In this document: positions 1 through 12,240 of the stretch, piece by piece
How the letters are laid out: the number at the start of each line of letters is the position of its first letter
Numbering within the stretch: the stretch's first letter is position 1
Source of the DNA: Argentina anserina
Taxonomy: Eukaryota > Streptophyta > Magnoliopsida > Rosales > Rosaceae
Direction of reading: 5' to 3'
DNA: 64,000 nucleotides
NCBI RefSeq assembly: GCF_933775445.1
Contig: NC_065873.1
Coordinates: 26,846,001-26,910,000 of the forward strand
The notes under the pieces: generated by a model
Told to the model about the DNA's origin: nothing
Databases searched by the model: none
Seen by the model: only the letters and a program-made list of their open reading frames with translations
Program-made: the position numbers and the translations under genes

Positions 1-1
<1 letters not shown>

Positions 2-32
<31 letters not shown>

Positions 33-37
33 GGGGG
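2..37. repeat. Poly-G run at window edge
   Basis: Thirty consecutive G, one T, then five more G. A homopolymer this long at the extreme edge of the sequence is more likely a sequencing or assembly artefact than genomic sequence. The bases after it look ordinary. Confidence 0.8.
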
Positions 38-512
38 ACTACGGCTCGATCGGCTTCTAGACCAACCGGCTGACCGGCTTAAGATACTCACCGCCGCAGA
101 TGATCATAACTTAAACAAACGTGTTCCAGGGGAAAAAGCCAGACGCAGAAGCATGTTCTAATAAATCGCTTTTGCAAGCTGGAAAAGCTCATCCTTTGCC
201 AAGCAAGCGTCTGTTTTGTACTACAGGAAAAAAAGTTGGTATTATTAAATAAAACCACCAACACCTTCAACCACAACCAGACCAGCTCACTAGCTTGCCC
301 ATGTTAAAAAGAAATTCACAGAAAAATAAATAAATATATAGATCTGGTGTAAAAAGAAGAAGAAGATGAAAAAAAAGGAATATCAACACTTACATGGCTA
401 GGTTGAGGGTCTGAAATGCACATGCCCATTTCAATCCGTTCTTAACACTTACATGCCAAATAACATGCAATGTAGCTGTCTTTACCCATCAATATCTGCA
501 TAAAATAGACAT

Positions 513-552
<40 letters not shown>

Positions 553-1499
553 TCGAAGAAGGCGAAAGATAAGAAGAGCTGACATCCATTCAAAGTTGCT
601 CAAAGGTTCATAGATATATTTCAATAAGCATCCCAATAAGATTGGATGTTGATTGGACACAATGGTAAGACTTCTACTTATTTCTCTTGCAGCAAATAAA
701 GGGGTCATTCACTCCAGCAAAATGGATATAAATTCTATCCCAAAAGATTTAACCTGCAAAAGTAAAATAAGATGCTGGATCAGAGAACGAAAGGATCTTT
801 GATGTCTATGAGATAAGAATTTCTTAAAAAGCTGCTATATTCAAGACAAAATAGACAGATTTTTGGATCATGGAGGAGAAGTGACTTTGTAGTTTGTACA
901 CTTGCATGCCAGTATGTCAGCCAAGGTTAGGAGCCACATGGTTTGCAGATAGATGCATACCCTATGCCCTCTTTTGTGGTCTTTTGTGTGTGTGTGTGAG
1001 CGTGTGTATGCAACTTGCTTGATTTATGTGTGTGCATTACGTAACTACCCTTTACATCCGTGTTTCGTATAAGGACATTTGTTTTTGGTTAAGATCATGG
1101 CATATGCAGATCTTCATGGCTGAGTAATTCTGATACCAAATCTGGTTCCAAGAAGCAGTTATACTATATATTCAACAACGAGGAGAAAACGGTCCTCTAT
1201 TTAAGATTTAGGAGTTACTAGTTACTTTCTGTTTGATTTAATAACTGTATCTATCCATGTGCTTGACAGAATGCTAATAGAATGTGATACACTATCTTTG
1301 TATAGGTCAATTCATATAAAATGTGATGACAGAATTAAATGATGAGGAAGGGAATGATACAAATCAGAACACTGCAATTTCCTTTGACAATGGATATGTT
1401 GAAAGAACAATGAATCTGAGAGGAACTAAGAAAAAATCAACATCTGGAAGAAAAGAATACCTAATTGATCGGACAGCGTTAGAGTTAGCATACTACTGT
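38..1499. other. Intergenic, downstream of the first B3 gene
   Basis: AT-rich sequence with no convincing gene on either strand. It holds a compound TA/GA microsatellite near 509-551 and a TG-rich stretch near 984-1010. The open frames here are short, lack family resemblance and have no supporting splice sites. Part of it near 1450-1499 is probably 3' UTR of the neighbouring minus-strand gene. Confidence 0.6.
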
Positions 1500-3571
1500 T
1501 CAGGCCTTTCTTTCCACCCTAATAATGTACACCTGAAATTTGAAATAAGATATTAAAATCTGTAGGCAAAATACAGAACAGTCAACATAGATGCAGCAAG
1601 TATCCAAGTATCATAACCTACCAGTGTACTATCTGAGTATCTATCTTGTATTTTATATCAAAATGAAGGCGGCAAATACTTTCCGGGCAACTTATATAGG
1701 TGGAAGCAGTTATATTTACATATGCAATAACCAATTCCCTTATATTCTGTTTTATGGCTTCATTTGACTATATGAAGGGAAAATTATAAATAGTTTAATG
1801 TAGCAACAAACGATTCTTCATGGATACGATTTTATAAACATAAAACAACCCAGTAGAGTCATAAACTCATAATCCACCAATATACTATATGTCTTTACGT
1901 TGAAGGGATTTACTGCATCCTTTATCACTGAAATGTGATGATAAATCACCTTCATTGTTGTAGGCTTGATTAGTTGATAGACCACTGCATCCCCATCCAC
2001 CAAGTCATGAGCTACTGCAAACCCTTTCCATCCACCACTTAGTCCTGTCTTCCGGGCCAAGTAAATAGTCTTATACTCCTCACCTTCTTCATCTACCAAT
2101 GTCATAACTTCATCATTCTTTGAAAGATAATCCCTGCAGAACTGGACTTGTAGACCCTTTTTTGCAAAATGAGAAATTTTCACAGGCATCAAGGCTACTT
2201 GTAAATCTGGTTATTCCATAACATACAACATCATACACTTAAGTTAAAGCCAAATTATTCTAAGACACAATGATACAATGTACTTTAGATGGATTCATTC
2301 TCTAAACCCTAAACATCATTGTTGTAGGCTTGATTAGTTGATAGACCACTGCATCCCCATCCACCAAGTCATGAGCTACTGCAAACCCTTTCCATCCACC
2401 ACTTAGTCCTGTCTTCCGGGCCAAGTAAATAGTCTTATACTCCTCACCTTCTTCATCTACCAATGTCATAACTTCATCATTCTTTGAAAGATAATCCCTG
2501 CAGAACTGGACTTGTAGACCCTTTTTTGCAAAATGAGAAATTTTCACAGGCATCAAGGCTACTTGTAAATCTGGTTATTCCATAACATACAACATCATAC
2601 ACTTAAGTTAAAGCCAAATTATTCTAAGACACAATGATACAATGTACTTTAGATGGATTCATTCTCCAAAGCACAAATTCTGCGCAAATGCGCAATAACT
2701 TCCAGTTAACTAGATAACTACCACAGGGCTAATCATCAAACATATTACAATCATTCCCCTAAAAACACAATAGGAATGTTCAAATCCCACATCGACTGTA
2801 TAGTAAATTGACCTGTATTGTTATGATGTTATATAATTTCAAAACGTGCAACATCTTTGATAAAAACAGAAGAAACATCTAATTAAGTTCAACTAAAATA
2901 TGACAGAATAATACATTGCTTCATCCTTACCAGCCAGAATCCACCACTGACATGTGATTGGAGCATTGATTTCACAAGGATAGGGAAATCAGACCCCAAT
3001 TCAGCCTCCAATTTCTCAGCTTTCGCCAGTGCAACCATTCTATCTTCATAATCAGCATACACCCGATTCGACAGATCCCTATGCTTAGAAGTAGAACCCG
3101 TACACCTTCTCGGTATCATCACTTTCTCAACAACATCCTGTCACATCAAAACCAAACCACACAACATTGAAACTACTCTGAACAAAAAAAAAAACTACCA
3201 TGTCTTTGTAAACAAAGTAGAGCCGTAGAGGTAATATGATAGAGATACCATTTCTTTGTAGGAAGGTTGCTCCGGTAGCTTTGCGACTCGAGAGGACCTC
3301 CTCACCACAACCATCTGCTTCTCGCCCTTTGGCTTTGGGGTTCGCTTCATCTGTTAACCAAAATAGAAATCAAAGTGAGAAGAGAATACTATTTCCACAA
3401 ACAAGTCAGGGGTTTAGGGTTTAAGGGGATTACAGGGGAGGGTTTGGGAGAGGAAGAAGTTTTGAGAGCCATAGAAAGCTGAGGGAGGTTGAGAGCCTCC
3501 ATTCTCTTTCTGTTTTCCTCTATTCTCTCCCTGCGAGTCTCCTCGTATGGTACCATCTTGGGTTTTGCCAT
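1500..3571 (-). CDS. B3 domain-containing protein (At5g42700/At3g19184-like), copy A
   Basis: Plant B3-type DNA-binding protein, presumably a nuclear transcription regulator; its targets are unknown. Five exons are read on the minus strand: 3571-3434, 3350-3249, 3137-2931, 2156-1950 and 1532-1500, all with GT...AG borders and phase 0, giving 228 residues. The N-terminus carries the family's basic helical stretch (ENRKRMEALNLPQL). The B3 fold spans exons 3-5 (SKHRDLSNRVY, SHVSGGFWL, GLSGGWKGFAVAHDLVDGD) and is finished by a ten-codon last exon reading VYIIRVERKA. An extra copy of exon 4 lies at 2520-2314 (separate entry). Copy B downstream shares exon number, sizes and phases, which supports the model. 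Start chosen at MAKP, matching copy B. Family is secure; regulation is not visible. Confidence 0.86.
1952..2666 (-). repeat. 364-bp tandem duplication covering B3 exon 4
   Basis: Bases 1952-2302 recur at 2316-2666 with an offset of 364. By eye the copies are identical, so the event is recent. The 13 bp between them (2303-2315) read TAAACCCTAAACA on the plus strand, close to two plant telomere units. The repeat covers exon 4 of B3 copy A plus part of the preceding intron. The breakpoint falls two bases inside the exon's 3' end, exactly at the donor site. Confidence 0.93.
2302..2520 (-). pseudogene. Duplicated B3 exon 4 without a splice donor
   Basis: Upstream copy (in gene order) of exon 4 of B3 copy A, starting at the same AG acceptor. 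Where the intact exon ends AAG|GT at 1950, this copy runs from ATG into ATGTTTAGG and reaches a stop at 2302, so it has no 5' splice site. If used it would give a B3 protein truncated after its last strands, ending in MMFRV. If skipped, the distal exon 2156-1950 restores the full protein. It could act as an alternative terminal exon. Confidence 0.85.
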
Positions 3572-5265
3572 GGATGATTCTCAGAGTTTGGCTCTCTGTG
3601 ATTTGGGGATTGGGTTGTTTGGCGTTTGCGATTGTAAAAACTAAAAAGAGTGAAGATGATGGAGATAGTGGGGAATAGAAGACAGTCGTGTTGATAGAAG
3701 AGACCCTAGGACAGTCGACCGTTGGGTTCCCACATCATCTAAACGACGCATTACCCGCCGGTGGCTCACAGCTCGAAAGCTGATTGGTCAGTGGTAATTG
3801 TTTGTGGTTCTTTCACTCCATCAAATCAGCGAATAATCTGATACGTGCACTCAACTCAAACGTTCAAATTTCAAATTTGACTGCAGTTGTTTTACTTTTC
3901 ACAGTAATTAAGTAAGAGTGGATGATTTGGGACAGAAATTTTAGGACCAGATATTGGCCTTTCGTTTACGAAGGAGGGATTAGATTAATGTTGAGTTTAC
4001 TGATTTGAAATTTGAGGAGATTGGATTAAGCATTTTGATCCTGTTGCATAACTTAGTTAACGTCATCGGGAGGTTGTGCGTTCAACTCACAGACCTGTAG
4101 CACGTTCAATTTCCTCGCAACGTTCATTAGTATTCATCTAAACTTCGTTCAAGTAACTGTGTCATCAACATGAACATAAACATTAAAGTTTAATAAATAT
4201 TATGTTGAGTTAAAGAGATAATGATAGGATGATATTGACATAACCAATCAATGACTTCGTTAGAAGATGAACTGAGAAGTTAAAACACAAATGGTGTGCA
4301 TAGATTGATCTCTTTCGTTAATACTGATGGTGCATATTCGGACATTCCATCTTTCTAAATGAAGTCCTGTGTTCATGATCTCATAATGACATCTGAATAT
4401 CCTGGGACAAAAGAAGATCATTGCACTTGGATAGTCCTGTACCAAACATTTTGACCTGCAACAAACAAAGACCTTGAGTGAGAAATGCTAGAAATTAACT
4501 CGGAAAAGCTACCAATTCAACTAGAGAAGCAATGAAGAAGACATTTCAAGCCAAAATTGACCTTTTTCGGATTAATGAAAGACATTAAATCGTGATTTCA
4601 GTCACTTTGGTGAAGGTAAGTTTATGCATCCCAGTATCTCAGTCAAGCCTTTAGAAACCAAACCACATGCTTTCTACATAAACACATGCACATTTGTAGT
4701 AGTTTGTATGTGGAAGTAATCTGTTTACTTCCGATAACATCTGTGTTCATATTTCAGACAAATACAACACACAAGATCCCGGCATAAATATACCTTCATC
4801 ACCAACTGAATCAGGGTATGCACTTCAAAAGATCTTCCATAAAGAGCCTTTTTCTTAATTTGAGAATAAACTTCCTTAGAGTTTCAATGTGAACATATTC
4901 GGAGTCATCTTCTTTCTTAAATGTAATCAATTGCCATGATAACCCATAACGGCATAACATATCCAAGTTTCAGAGCAGATCAGACAAGATTGATAGGGTA
5001 TCAATAGACATAGACTCAGCATGACTACTACAAGAATTGGCGAGCGTTGTGGAATAAACATTGCACTACAACTAGTAGAAAGATTCAATGCTGGTTTAAA
5101 CGATGAGTTAGTAACATAAATAGATTGTTATCTCATCATAAATGAACTTGTTGGACAACAACATAAAGCAACAAGTAAATTGCACTATTAGAAGAACTAA
5201 CCAGCACAACATCAAATATTTACCTCAACTGATCTAACCTATGAGCTAAGCCACTTATTGCACTC
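3572..5265. other. Spacer between the two B3 genes
   Basis: The first 150 bp or so hold the 5' leader of B3 copy A. The rest is AT-rich and contains the promoter of copy A and the 3' flank of copy B. Short open frames, for example at 4260-4445, show no family signal. No repeat or RNA gene seen. Confidence 0.55.
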
Positions 5266-6688
5266 CTACTCTTCCGCCCTTGTGATGTACACCTGACAAA
5301 ATAACACAAGTACAGTTAATTTGAAAAAAAGAAATAAACATAAGCTGGAAAAGAAAACAGAACATATGCAGTTTGAATACTTGTCTCAACTGTATCTGGG
5401 ATAATATACAGTTTATTCCTCCTACAGCTTTTTGTCGCTTACAAAGAGAATATCTACTCTTCTTGGTCTATCATAAACTATGATGCTTAATCCCCAGTCT
5501 TGGCCTCTTGGGTTTAGGAATTCTCCCGTGTCCCCCTGAGTCATAAGAATACTTTAAATTCATCACCTTGAATGTTGTAGGCCTAATCAGCTGAAATACC
5601 AATGCATCTCCATCCACCAAATCATGGGCCATTGCAAATCCCCTCCATCCACCGCTAAGTCCATGATTGTTATTTAAGTATACAGTATTGTACTCCTCGC
5701 CTTCTTCATCGATCAACACCACAGTCGCATCACGTGTGGGAAGGTAACTCCTGCAGAAAGAGAGTGGAACTCCCTGTTTCAAAATGAAGATAGAACAATT
5801 AGAAGACACCCCTAGTGGTTAACCAAGTCGATGATTCCCCCATACACACCTATAAGCAGCATAATGCACAAAGATATCGTCACGCGCATGACTTTTAAGT
5901 CTGATTAGTCACCAGTCTAAGACAATGGTTTGCCCCAAATCACACATTCTATAACAGAACATCCACTTAAGAGTACATTGGTTCTTACTACTCTACAGAT
6001 GATAAATAGCAATGCCACACTAAGCCAATACAGCAGAAACAAAACTATGGAACAAGTGAGATTAAGCACATATATAAAAGTGATTGTTTTTACCAGCCAG
6101 TATCCACCAGAGACATGGGACTGAAGCATTGGTTTCACAAAAGTCGGGTAATCAGTTCCCAAACCCGACTCCAACTCCTCAGCTTTCTCTGTTGCCTCAG
6201 CTCTGGCGTGGTCACTAGCATAAACCCGGTTCGACAAATCCCTATGCTTTGAGACCCTCACATAGCTTCTTGGTATCTTCACCTCCACCTGTCACAAAAT
6301 CACAAAACTCTCCTAAAATATCGCACCTTTTTTCGCACCAGATTCAAAATTATAACGGACTCACTTCTCTGTAAACAGGGCTAGGCTGGCCGGCGTTGCG
6401 AGCCGACCTCCTGACCTCAACAATCTGCTTCTCCACTTTCGGAGGCTTCTGGCGCTTCATCTGAGTAATCAAGAACAGCAGACAGAAAAGAAATGAGGTT
6501 TTCTTTAAACAGAAAAAAAAAAAGGGAAGGGTTCTAGGGTTTTGGGGTTTTACCGGAGAGGCTTTGGGTGAAGAAGAGGTGCGGAGACTGTGAGCCAGCT
6601 GAGGCAGATTGAGGGCTTCCATTCGCTTCCTGTTCTCCTCCATTCTCTGCTTTCGAGCTTCCTCGTAGGATGTGGTTGGCTTGGCCAT
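5266..6688 (-). CDS. B3 domain-containing protein (At5g42700/At3g19184-like), copy B
   Basis: Tandem paralogue of copy A and probably also a nuclear DNA-binding regulator. Five exons on the minus strand: 6688-6554, 6460-6365, 6288-6094, 5773-5567 and 5292-5266, giving 219 residues. Exon 2 ends SPVYRE, exon 3 carries SKHRDLSNRVYASD and SHVSGGYWL, and exon 4 carries SFCRSYLPTRDATV and GLSGGWRGFAMAHDLVDGD. The last exon is only eight codons plus a stop (VYITRAEE). Exon 4 is exactly 207 nt, as in copy A. Reading through the exon 4 donor would give a different tail ending at 5471; the tiny last exon is preferred because both paralogues have one at the same place completing the final B3 strand. No breaks are seen. 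Confidence 0.9.
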
Positions 6689-7720
6689 GGCTGATTCTTC
6701 TCAGAAAGAAAGCTGTCAACTTTTTGATCTGTGTGGTAGAGACCAGAGAGTGAGTGAGACTGGTGTTTCTATAATCTATATGGAAGAGGAAAGGGAAAGG
6801 GAAAGGTAAAGGGTGGGAATTGAAAACTTTAAGGCGTGTGATTGTGAACTTCCTTACATTAAGCTGTTGACGATATTGGGGTTTGCACATACAGTAGTCA
6901 GCTTCAATTCAAATCCGATGAGTTCAAATATTTTGAATATATTACCATAAATACAACGCAGTTTGTTCTCTTTTTTTTGTAAGGTTTGAATTTGAAAAAA
7001 GAAGAATCAGAAATTTAATAAATTCGGCGTCTCGACCTCTGCACAATCTCGTAAAAAAAGTTGTTAATGGAAGGTAATGGACGCACTTTCGTGCGGATAA
7101 GAAAATAGTTTTACCAAACTTGATCATATCATATTTAAAGCAAGCAATTTATAGTTATTGTTACAACTCGTGTAGGATAATAACCACTCATGTCACAATG
7201 CATGATAGTTTGTGTTAATTCACGTTTTATATCAGTCACTATCGGGTTTATGTCAGAATTTGTGCGCAATTCATGTTTCATGTTAAAGTCTTCATCGTTC
7301 GTGCTTTAGGTCAAAGTTTGTGCCAAAGTTCATGTCAAATTTTGTGTTTCATGTTACAGTTTGTATCACAGTCCATGCTTCATTTCATGATTGTGCCATA
7401 GTTCATGCTTCCTATCACATATCTTGTTTTATGTCACAATTCATGTTTCATATCATAGTTCACATTTCATGTTTCTTGTCATAGTTTGCATCACAACCCA
7501 TATTTTACAAACAAGCAACTAACATGTAGCAATGGCTAGCGCGCATAACCAATAAGCAACTACGATTGTAGCTAGCATTGATCAGTTTTATTCGTGTATG
7601 AACTTAAGGAAATTGCACAACTACAACTCTACAAGTACACTGATTTTTACTAACACATGCGCAGCTGCGCCGCACCACCACCAACAACAACAACAACATT
7701 TCTCATCAAAGTGGTTGTTA
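6689..7720. other. Spacer upstream of B3 copy B and downstream of the reductase
   Basis: About 200 bp of probable leader and promoter for B3 copy B, then AT-rich DNA. A degenerate short tandem repeat fills 7185-7505 (separate entry). No gene seen. Confidence 0.6.
7185..7505. repeat. Degenerate short tandem repeat rich in TTCATGTTTCATGTCA
   Basis: Roughly 320 bp made of loosely repeated words such as TTCATGTTTCATGTCA, CATAGTTCATG and CACAGTTTGT. No fixed unit length survives. It looks like an old, eroded minisatellite. No coding frame. Confidence 0.65.
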
Positions 7721-9006
7721 TTAGTATTTGATCAAACCCAAATTCTTGAGCCAGGGCAACACCTCCTCCAATCCTTCCTTCAAGCTTCTAGGACTATAAT
7801 CCAGCTCCTGCTTGGCCTTCTCACACGAATACGCCCATTGATGCCTTAGAGCATAAACAGTCTGAATCCAAAATGAAACACGAGATTAATCACAAGCAGG
7901 CATAACATCAAACCACAATGCGAAACCAATTAGCAAATCGCATACCGGTGGACTGATCAGCGGAAGCTTTCCTGTAACTTGAGAGACGAGAATCGACCCC
8001 CATCCATAGACCTCAATCAGCCACAATGGGATGTTAAACTTAGGCCTCTGTGTATGAGTCAGCACAGCAGCTACATCAAACACATTCTTAAATGACGCGT
8101 TTTCGCCGGTAAGCAGATACCTCTCCCCAGCTCCCCCTTTATTCATAGCTCCAATATGGCCATCCACCACATCATCAACATGACTAAACGAAAACCTATC
8201 ATTTCCGGCGCCTATATACCCTGGCAGTCGTCCACTAAACCTTTCAATAATCAACAGAGCAACCACATTGCCGGCGGTGAGTTTCCCGGGACCGTAGATC
8301 ACTCCGGGATAGAGCACCACCATTGGCAAACCCTCCTGCTGCGCAGCCTGTAATGCGATTTTATCGGCGATCGCTTTGGATTTCTCGTACTCCGTGCAGA
8401 AGAATTTCTCGGGATGAAACTGTTATTAGAATAAATTTGATCAGCAATGAAAATAAAAAAAAAATGTTTAGAGGTTAAAAGCTAACAAGTTATAAACTGT
8501 AACTAGTAACAACCTGAGACTCGTCGGCGACGTCACCGTCGGTAGGTCCGAGAGCGAAAAACGACGACGTGTAGATGACTTTCTTTACCGTCTCCGTCTC
8601 CCTGATCGCTCTAAGCACGTTCTTCAATCCGTTGACGTTAACCTGAAAAAACTGAGAATCTCAGCAGCTGAAACCGATGAATTGGGAGTTGAAAAGATCA
8701 GAATCTCACGGCGAGGAAGTCGGAGGGGTTAGGAAGCCAAGGCTCGACTAAAGCGGCGGCGTGGAAAACGACGTCGCAGCCGGAGAAGGCGGAGAGAAGG
8801 GAGTGGAAGTCGGTGACGTCGCCGTAAATGAATTCAAAGGAAGGGGAGGAGGGTGGAGGGAGGGCGGAGAGGTCGCTGGTGGGCCGGACCAAGGCCCGGA
8901 CGGAGTGGCCTTGTCTCAGTAGCTGGTGGCATAGTCTTCCTCCTAAGTAGCCGGAGGCGCCGGTCACAGTTATCTTCATCTCCTCCTTTTTCCGCCGCTT
9001 CGCCAC
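7721..9006 (-). CDS. FLDH: NAD(P)-dependent epimerase/reductase, FLDH (farnesol dehydrogenase)-like
   Basis: Extended short-chain dehydrogenase/reductase. The nearest family I recognise is plant FLDH, which oxidises farnesol to farnesal; dihydroflavonol reductase-like enzymes are relatives. Four phase-0 exons on the minus strand: 9006-8710, 8642-8514, 8419-7946 and 7861-7721, giving 346 residues. The Rossmann glycine motif TGASGYLG is at about residues 15-22, the catalytic YEKSK (Tyr153, Lys157) opens exon 3, and GERYLLTGENASFK and PRSLKEGLEEVLPWLK lie in the C-terminal half. Length fits the family. The start may instead be the second Met (base 8979), where the fold begins as MKITVTGASG. Substrate is inferred from resemblance only. 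Confidence 0.9.
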
Positions 9007-9419
9007 TGTGGTCTGTCGCAGACTAACGAGCTGACTCCGATTGAACCAGTTTATTTTTTATTTTTATTAAATACAACAACTAACAAACCATTCTTTTAAA
9101 TTAAATTCAACAATTAATATCATTACGATGGTGTGACGTCACCACATTTTTTATTTATTATAATTTACTGGAAAACCGATATTTAAAATATGGAAATTTT
9201 GAATAATAAAACACAGAACTGATATTAAGATCATCATTCTGCCGAGTCATCCCATTGCTGTCCTGGTATATGTAATCATTGTAATGAAATTCCTTTTTAC
9301 ACTTCACAGTTTATACAACGTCCTCTGATTTGCTGCATTACAGTTTATTCAATTTGGTATATCCTCCTATTGCAAGAAAGAAAAACAACGAAAAAACTTT
9401 AGATCATCCCTAAACCTTA
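9007..9419. other. Promoter of the FLDH-like gene and 3' flank of the DUF829 gene
   Basis: AT-rich spacer of about 0.4 kb between two minus-strand genes. It should hold the reductase promoter and the polyadenylation signals of the upstream gene. No ORF or repeat of note. Confidence 0.55.
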
Positions 9420-12240
9420 TTACAGTCTTGAGCGACGTAAGCACTTAATTTGGTTTAAGGGAGCTTGCCTTCTTCTAAAACTAAATGAGCGGCCATTACC
9501 ATTCAAGGAACTTGATTTTATGTCCCAATTCTCGATGGTTTTAGGAACACAGACGTCGAAAAGAACCTGACCGAGAACTCCATGGGCATTCATGGTCGGC
9601 GTTGCCGGGTCAGAGAGGTGAATTAAACCTTCATCTTGCACAGACCCTGCTCCGTAATATTCTGTTGAGGTGGGAAAGAGGTCATCACTGGATCCCAATA
9701 TCACTCCTCGGAATCCATTCGAGGCTCCTGCAGCTTTCCTAAGGCTACTGATTGGCTCGATGACATCATCATGCCCTGCCTGCACACACAAGCTTTCTCC
9801 TCCCAGTTGTCTAATTTTCTGGGAATAGACTCCTGCTGCTTTACCAAGGAGCTCATTTACAGCAGCCTTGTAATCAATTGGATAATGCTTAAAATGACCT
9901 GTGAGTGCCAGTACTCAAATTCAGTTAGAAACTTCCTTTATATTATGATGCTCTACAAACATATTTTGATTATTTTCCACAATGCTAAGACAAGACTTCT
10001 ACTGTCAAAACCATACTTTGAAGCAAAAATAGTTTCAAATTATTTATTTTCAACTTGATCTTAAGCAATTGTCATTAATTCTCCTCTTACTGCACAAGCA
10101 AATTAACGAAATCTCCAACAATGAGCTTGGGTGCTCTGACCAAAAGAAGAAAAAAAGGTTAAAAAGTAATGCTTGGAACTAAACCTCTTGTCATACGACA
10201 AGAAGTAGATTATAATTGGAAACAAAGTGCAATTACCAGTAATAAAGTTTTCAAGCAATGCATTCACTATCATTCACTCTAAGTTTGAGTTTTGAAGCAC
10301 ACCTACGTGAGGAGAGTCATTCCACTTTACTTGTTTTACATCTGCTCCAAGTTCTCGCAAGCGTTCAGCAAAATTACAGATAACTTGATAGGGAGCAAGA
10401 TCGTCATTCTCTGAGCATAGAATAAGATAAGGGGCCTTCATACCCTGATAAGAAAGATACGTGATAAATAATAATGTAATTCTAAAACTTAGACAACAAC
10501 AGTACAAGATACTTACAACAGTGGAGTAGAGAGTCTGCCAATACTCAGCCCGTTGTGACTCGAACCGGCTGAGGAAGAGAGCATCAAGACCAGAAGCAAT
10601 GCCATGTGCCACCCATGATGCTACTCTTGGTGGATGGGACATTTTCAGGACAGTTGGATGAAGAACAAATTTAGTACCCAGATCACTAGTAAAATCCACT
10701 GGGCTGGAATCATATATATGACCTGATATACAATCTCTAACCAGTCGGCAGTCATCCTTCATAGCCAAATAAATACATAAGCAAAAAGCCAAAAATGTAC
10801 ACATAGGAATGTTTCTAACTTGCAAAATATAGAATAATTCATAAAATGGAAACATGGGGTGCTTAAGCTCTATCACCGAGTAGAAACAATACCACTGGGA
10901 CATGCTAGATGAAGTAGGCCCCATACAAGCTCTATGTGACAGTAATTCCTTATGGACACACATCAATGCCTTTTAAGTTTTAAGGTTTGATATTGATATT
11001 GTTCTGGTCAATTAAAAATTATCATTCAACGAAAAGCCTAGGAAAAGGGAAAAGGATGTTTACCAGATTCAGTTTTGATTCACAAATTCCCTCAATTATC
11101 TGCAGAAAGAAATTGCACTCAGTAACAGGAACTCCAATACATGGATGCTGCAGTACATGAACTTGAGAAATTCTTTAGCTTAAAATATGAAACAGCAGTA
11201 CTGAAAGAAGTTTACCTGAAGAACTTGGTACATGCAAGCTTTTGGACCACCGGAGAAAGGTGCAAAGACCACAGGGCAAGGCTTAACCTTCAGCTCCTAG
11301 ATTTAGCATGTAAAAGAACACAGTTATTACACCTTATCAAGTAAAATCAAACTCCAAAGAGGAAAAGGTAAAAGACTTATGTTCAAACAGATTGTTAGCT
11401 TGAATATATAGTTGATGAGACAACAGAACTGACCTGAACAAGTTCATTTAAAATATCAGTTGCTAGAGTTGTGGCCTTCTCAGGGAAGAACCTACACAAA
11501 TTAGGTCTATCAGACACTAGTCCAACATCACATGGATGCACAAAAAATGCAACTTTTCATTTTAGAGGCAGCAATACATTTGAGCTAGTTGCAGCCATTC
11601 TAAGGGGCTGGTCCACACAAAATAACTCATCTTCCGAAATCTTCTAAGAATATATTTACGGAATCAAATTCGGAAATGAATAGCATAGACCATCCACCCC
11701 AAATTACAATGATTTCATTAGTACAAAACATTCAGGCAAAAATCATGACACTGAAACCATTCTAATAAGGTAAAACAAACAACCAATTCTTTGTTCATTC
11801 TTTTCATCTAGAGGAGCATTTGGGACTTCATCAACAAGCAAACTTTATTGTCCATGTAGAACAACCTGCTCTTTTAAGAAACAACTTAAGGGGAATGACT
11901 CTAGCAGAGAATTAGAAGCAAGGATACCAACAAGAAAATGAAGCAGCCAATGATCAGAAACAGTCAAACCCAACAAACCCAGAAATGTGAACAACAAACA
12001 ACAGCTATAATCAAGTCAAAGTAGAAATCTTGAAACATAAGCCAGATTATGAACTCACATATTGAGAATTTGAGAGTGGCAGACGAGCGAGTTCCAACCC
12101 AGAGACGAGTAGAGCTCCACATAGTTCTTCAAATGCTTCTCTTCACTGGACATCCAAGCAAACACCACAACTATTCCTTCAATCCCATCATTCCTCCTCT
12201 CTTTTCTTCCCCAATAATACCGACCCCCAAAACCCCACAT
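9420..12240 (-). CDS. DUF829/TMEM53-like alpha/beta-hydrolase protein
   Basis: Member of the eukaryotic DUF829 (TMEM53-like) family: predicted alpha/beta-hydrolase fold, biochemical role unknown. Seven exons on the minus strand: 12240-12059, 11491-11434, 11293-11216, 11099-11064, 10756-10517, 10444-10303 and 9898-9420, joining in frame to 404 residues. The N-terminus reads MWGFGGRYYWGRKE, followed by GIVVVFAWMSSEEKHLKNY and LYSSLGWNSLVCHS. Exon 3 holds the elbow-like FAPFSGGPKACMY, exon 6 the LCSENDDLAPYQ acidic-loop region, and NDSPHVGHFKHYPIDY supplies the conserved His near the exon 6/7 junction. The start Met is preceded by an in-frame stop five codons upstream. The 36-nt exon at 11099-11064 is the least certain, but it keeps the frame. 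Confidence 0.88.

Noticed and set aside
1323..1556. 77-codon plus-strand open frame
   Set aside because: No family resemblance, and it lies antisense over the last exon of B3 copy A (1532-1500).
2303..2315. True interstitial telomere array
   Set aside because: Fewer than two units; better described as filler at a duplication junction. Such words are also common in plant leaders and introns.
10274..10966. 230-codon continuous open frame as a single exon
   Set aside because: It reads through two introns of the DUF829 gene; the GT...AG joins at 10756, 10517 and 10444 fit the family better.
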